Assembly: GCA_023423405.1 (NCBI GenBank)
Contig: JAFAFR010000084.1
Coordinates: 124,001-188,000 of the forward strand
Direction: 5' to 3'
Length of the DNA stretch: 64,000 nt
Source of the DNA: Bacteroidota bacterium
GTDB taxonomy: Bacteria; Bacteroidota; Bacteroidia; Chitinophagales; Chitinophagaceae
The notes under the pieces are model-generated. The model had not been told where the DNA came from and did no database searches. It worked only from the letters and a program-made list of their open reading frames with translations. Made by a program: the position numbers and the translations under genes. Positions 61,520 to 64,000 of the stretch are shown here, in pieces (the stretch's first letter is position 1; the number at the start of each line of letters is the position of its first letter).

Positions 61520-63697
61520 ATGCAAAAACTGGTTGATTTTATGTTCAGTAAAAAGAGCTTACCCGTGCTGGTGATCGTATTGTGCTGTGCCCTCTTTATC
61601 GGCTTCCGTTCCCTCGGAACCGAAGGCAGCCATCCGCCCGGCAAATATGAAAAGATCCTTCACAACGTGGGCGATATCCTGGCCCAGGTGCACTACAGTC
61701 CCAAAAAAGTAGACGATGCTTTTTCCAAAGAAGTGTTTGGCAAATTCCTGGTGGCTGTGGATGGAGAAAAGAATATGTTCCTGAAGAGCGACATACAATC
61801 TCTCAAAAAATTCGAGACCAAACTCGACGACGAGATCAACGGCGCCGATGTGGAGTTTGTGCCGGCTGTTTCCGTGATCTACAAAGCAAGGGTACTTGAA
61901 GCCGAGGCCCTGGCGAAGGAACTTCTCTCCAAACCCTTTGAGTTCAACACCGATGAAGAAATTGTGCTGGAGCCCGAAAAACTCGACTTTCCCAAAAACG
62001 AGGCAGAGAAAAAGGAACGCTGGCGCAAGCGCATCAAATACATGGTGCTGGAGCGCTACGTGGATCTCCAGGATACCCAGGAAAAGATGAAGGGAACCAC
62101 CGGTTATGTGACCAAATCCAACGCCGATCTTGAAAAGGAAGCGCGTGAAAAAGTGGGTAAGATCATCAACCGTATGTTCGAACGCCTCAAACTAAAATAC
62201 ACCGACGACGACCGTTTCAACCAATACGTAAATGTGGTGACCAATGCCATGGATCCCCACACCGCTTTTTTCCCACCCGTTGATAAAAGATATTTCGATG
62301 AGCAGATGAGCGGCCGCTTTTTTGGCATCGGCGCTTCCCTCCAGGAAGCAGATGGCCAGATCCGCATCGGCTCCGTGATCACCGGCTCACCCGCGTGGAA
62401 AAGCAACCAGGTGAACGTGGGTGATATTGTAATGAAGGTTGGCCAGGGCGCCGAAGAGCCCACCGACCTTACCGGCTACAGCACCGAAGATGCGGTTAAA
62501 CTGATCCGCGGTAAAAAAGGAACCGAAGTGCGCCTCACGCTGCGCAAAACCGATGGCAGCATTAAAGTGGTGAACATCATCCGCGACGAAATTGTGCAGG
62601 ATGAAGCCTTTGCCCGCAGCGCCATTGTCAGCAACGGCAAAAGCAAGATCGGCTTCATCTGGCTGCCCGAGTTCTATGCCGACTTCGACAATCCCAAAGG
62701 CAACCGTTGCGCGGTGGATGTGGCCAAAGAACTGATCAAACTCAAAGAACAGAAAGTGGACGGCGTGATCATGGACCTCCGCAACAATGGCGGCGGCTCG
62801 CTCTACGACGTGGTGCAGATGGTGGGCCTCTTCATTGAAGATGGTCCCGTGGTGCAGGTGCGCGACCGCGACGGCAAACCCAGCATCATGCGCGACCGCG
62901 ACAAATCAGTGTTGTACGACGGCCCGCTGGCCGTAATGGTGAACGAATTCAGCGCCTCCGCTTCCGAAATATTCGCAGCCGCCATCCAGGACTACAAACG
63001 CGGCATCGTGATCGGTAGCACCACTACCTATGGTAAAGGCACGGTTCAGCGCAACATCGGTCTTGATAAAGAAACCGGTATGTACAGCTCCAACAGCGAA
63101 CTGGGAACCATCAAGCTGACCCTCCAGAAATTCTATCGCATCAACGGTGGTTCCACCCAACTGCGCGGCGTGAGCTCCGACGTGGTGATCCCCGATGTAT
63201 TGGAAAAATCCAAAGTGCGCGAGAAAGACGATCCCGATGCCCTGCCCTGGGATGAGATCCAGAAATCACCCTATACCACCTGGAAAGCGCCTTACGACAT
63301 TGACGTCGTGACCCGCAACAGCCAGCAGCGCGTGAATGGCAACGAGGCCTTCAACAAGATCAAGGAAGGAACAGTATGGTTGGCCGAGCAGAACGATAAA
63401 GTGTATTCTCTCAACATCGATAAGTTCCGGGCGGATAAGAAAAAGATCAACGCCACCGTGAAGGACATCGAGGGTTACAATAAGCTGAAGCAGGAACTGG
63501 CAGTGGATGATGTGCCGGGTGAAGACACCCGCTTCGCTACCGATACCGACAAAATGGAGCGTTACAAGAACTGGAAGAAAAACCTCCGTTCCGATATCTA
63601 CCTCGACGAAGCCATCAACGCCGTGAACGATATGGTATACCAGCGCAATATCGCGCTGGGCCGGCAACCGGTGGTAACGCCGCAGGTGCAGCAGTGA
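61520..63697 (+). CDS. Carboxy-terminal processing protease (S41 family, Prc-like)
   Basis: 725 residues of the Prc/Tsp type. An N-terminal membrane anchor or signal (SLPVLVIVLCCALFIGF) leads into an N-terminal helical region, a PDZ domain (FFGIGASLQEADGQIRIGSV) and the S41 catalytic domain with the serine in SASASEIF (about residue 480) and the lysine in YGKGTVQR (about 505). DLRNNGGGSL is the S41 oxyanion region. Acts on envelope proteins at their C-termini. Start at ATG 61520; an ATG at 61541 would leave a normal short leader and is an equal alternative. Confidence 0.93.
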   Translation: MQKLVDFMFSKKSLPVLVIVLCCALFIGFRSLGTEGSHPPGKYEKILHNVGDILAQVHYSPKKVDDAFSKEVFGKFLVAVDGEKNMFLKSDIQSLKKFETKLDDEINGADVEFVPAVSVIYKARVLEAEALAKELLSKPFEFNTDEEIVLEPEKLDFPKNEAEKKERWRKRIKYMVLERYVDLQDTQEKMKGTTGYVTKSNADLEKEAREKVGKIINRMFERLKLKYTDDDRFNQYVNVVTNAMDPHTAFFPPVDKRYFDEQMSGRFFGIGASLQEADGQIRIGSVITGSPAWKSNQVNVGDIVMKVGQGAEEPTDLTGYSTEDAVKLIRGKKGTEVRLTLRKTDGSIKVVNIIRDEIVQDEAFARSAIVSNGKSKIGFIWLPEFYADFDNPKGNRCAVDVAKELIKLKEQKVDGVIMDLRNNGGGSLYDVVQMVGLFIEDGPVVQVRDRDGKPSIMRDRDKSVLYDGPLAVMVNEFSASASEIFAAAIQDYKRGIVIGSTTTYGKGTVQRNIGLDKETGMYSSNSELGTIKLTLQKFYRINGGSTQLRGVSSDVVIPDVLEKSKVREKDDPDALPWDEIQKSPYTTWKAPYDIDVVTRNSQQRVNGNEAFNKIKEGTVWLAEQNDKVYSLNIDKFRADKKKINATVKDIEGYNKLKQELAVDDVPGEDTRFATDTDKMERYKNWKKNLRSDIYLDEAINAVNDMVYQRNIALGRQPVVTPQVQQ

Positions 63698-63713
63698 TCC
63701 CGGCGCCCGCGTT

Positions 63714-64000
63714 TCAGAGATAGCGTTCTTTCAGGATATTCATATGATGCTGTACGTGCCCGGCCATGGTAAAACACAGGGCCGCGGTGCTTACTGCATG
63801 ATTGCTGGCAGTACCTGTTGCGGCCAGTTGTTCCGCTGAAAAATTATTGATCATCTGGATATTGCTCTTGCGCAGGCGCATGAATTCTTTGATCATGTCT
63901 TTCCATCCGCGGGCGGTAACGTCGGCTTTTTCAGCCCAGGCATTTTCATCAAATCCAGGCAGGGGAGTGGTATCGAAGCGGGCAATGCGCAACGCGCGGT
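63714..64000 (-). CDS. DinB-like family protein (3' part)
   Basis: C-terminal part of a DinB-superfamily protein that continues beyond the right edge. The visible segment includes RIARFDTTPLPGFDEN, WKDMIKEFMRLRKSN and the end FTMAGHVQHHMNILKERYL, with the histidine pair that helps bind metal in DinB folds. An internal TTG at 63992 could be mistaken for a start, but the frame remains open to the edge and the RIARFDTTPLPG motif is internal in relatives. Function unknown. Confidence 0.8.
   Translation of the reverse strand, partial: RALRIARFDTTPLPGFDENAWAEKADVTARGWKDMIKEFMRLRKSNIQMINNFSAEQLAATGTASNHAVSTAALCFTMAGHVQHHMNILKERYL

Overview
The window reads as a chromosomal core segment of a member of the Bacteroidota, most likely in or near the Chitinophagaceae. 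The lineage call is an inference. It rests on repeated promoters with the Bacteroidota -7 element TAnnTTTG (in front of trxA, a desaturase, prfB, pyrE, hppA, miaB, tRNA-His and others), on the lptE-secG gene block, on a carboxypeptidase-regulatory-domain plus beta-barrel receptor, on BlaI/M56 regulators, and on families that are largely Bacteroidota-specific. I see no transposase, integrase, phage gene or CRISPR array.

Layout. 1-9.5 kb: start of trxA, dnaE, an NlpC/P60 lipoprotein, an M1 peptidase, a peptide-binding lipoprotein, a fatty acid desaturase and a secreted MsrA. 9.5-16.5 kb: prfB (with a programmed +1 frameshift that splits its reading frame), P5C dehydrogenase, then pyrR-pyrB-coaD-thioesterase and, opposite a NUDIX gene, pyrE and a small metal-binding-domain protein. 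16.5-29.7 kb: LEA14-like lipoprotein, an AT-rich island with a WbqC-like gene, a BlaI/M56 signalling pair, the membrane pyrophosphatase hppA with an extra C-terminal domain, a large AsmA-like protein, two thioredoxin-fold genes with overlapping ends, and envelope genes (BrkB-like, mltG). 29.3-33.8 kb is one leftward operon: miaB, a sigma-54 activator without receiver domain, lptE, a TPR protein, secG.

33.8-51 kb is the most distinctive block: an efflux-type ABC system with adaptor, two ATPases, four tandem full-length MacB/FtsX-type permeases and a TolC-like channel, read leftward and facing a divergent NtrC-type response regulator and histidine kinase. The ATPase and four permeases are separated by four consecutive spacers of exactly 9 nt. 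A small secreted peptide may also be encoded inside the operon.

51-64 kb: a conserved small Bacteroidota protein, an HdeD-like membrane protein, a CCG-domain Fe-S protein, YceI, a four-gene overlapping cluster (DinB-like, NRDE/TANGO2, ATP-grasp, LysE exporter), a HigBA toxin-antitoxin pair with a 14-bp-armed palindrome at its promoter, an orphan lipoprotein with structured leader DNA, a TonB-dependent-receptor-like protein, tRNA-His, a C-terminal processing protease and the 3' part of a second DinB-like gene. Best candidates for something undescribed are the four-permease array with its dedicated sigma-54 two-component system, and the overlapping ATP-grasp/LysE cluster.
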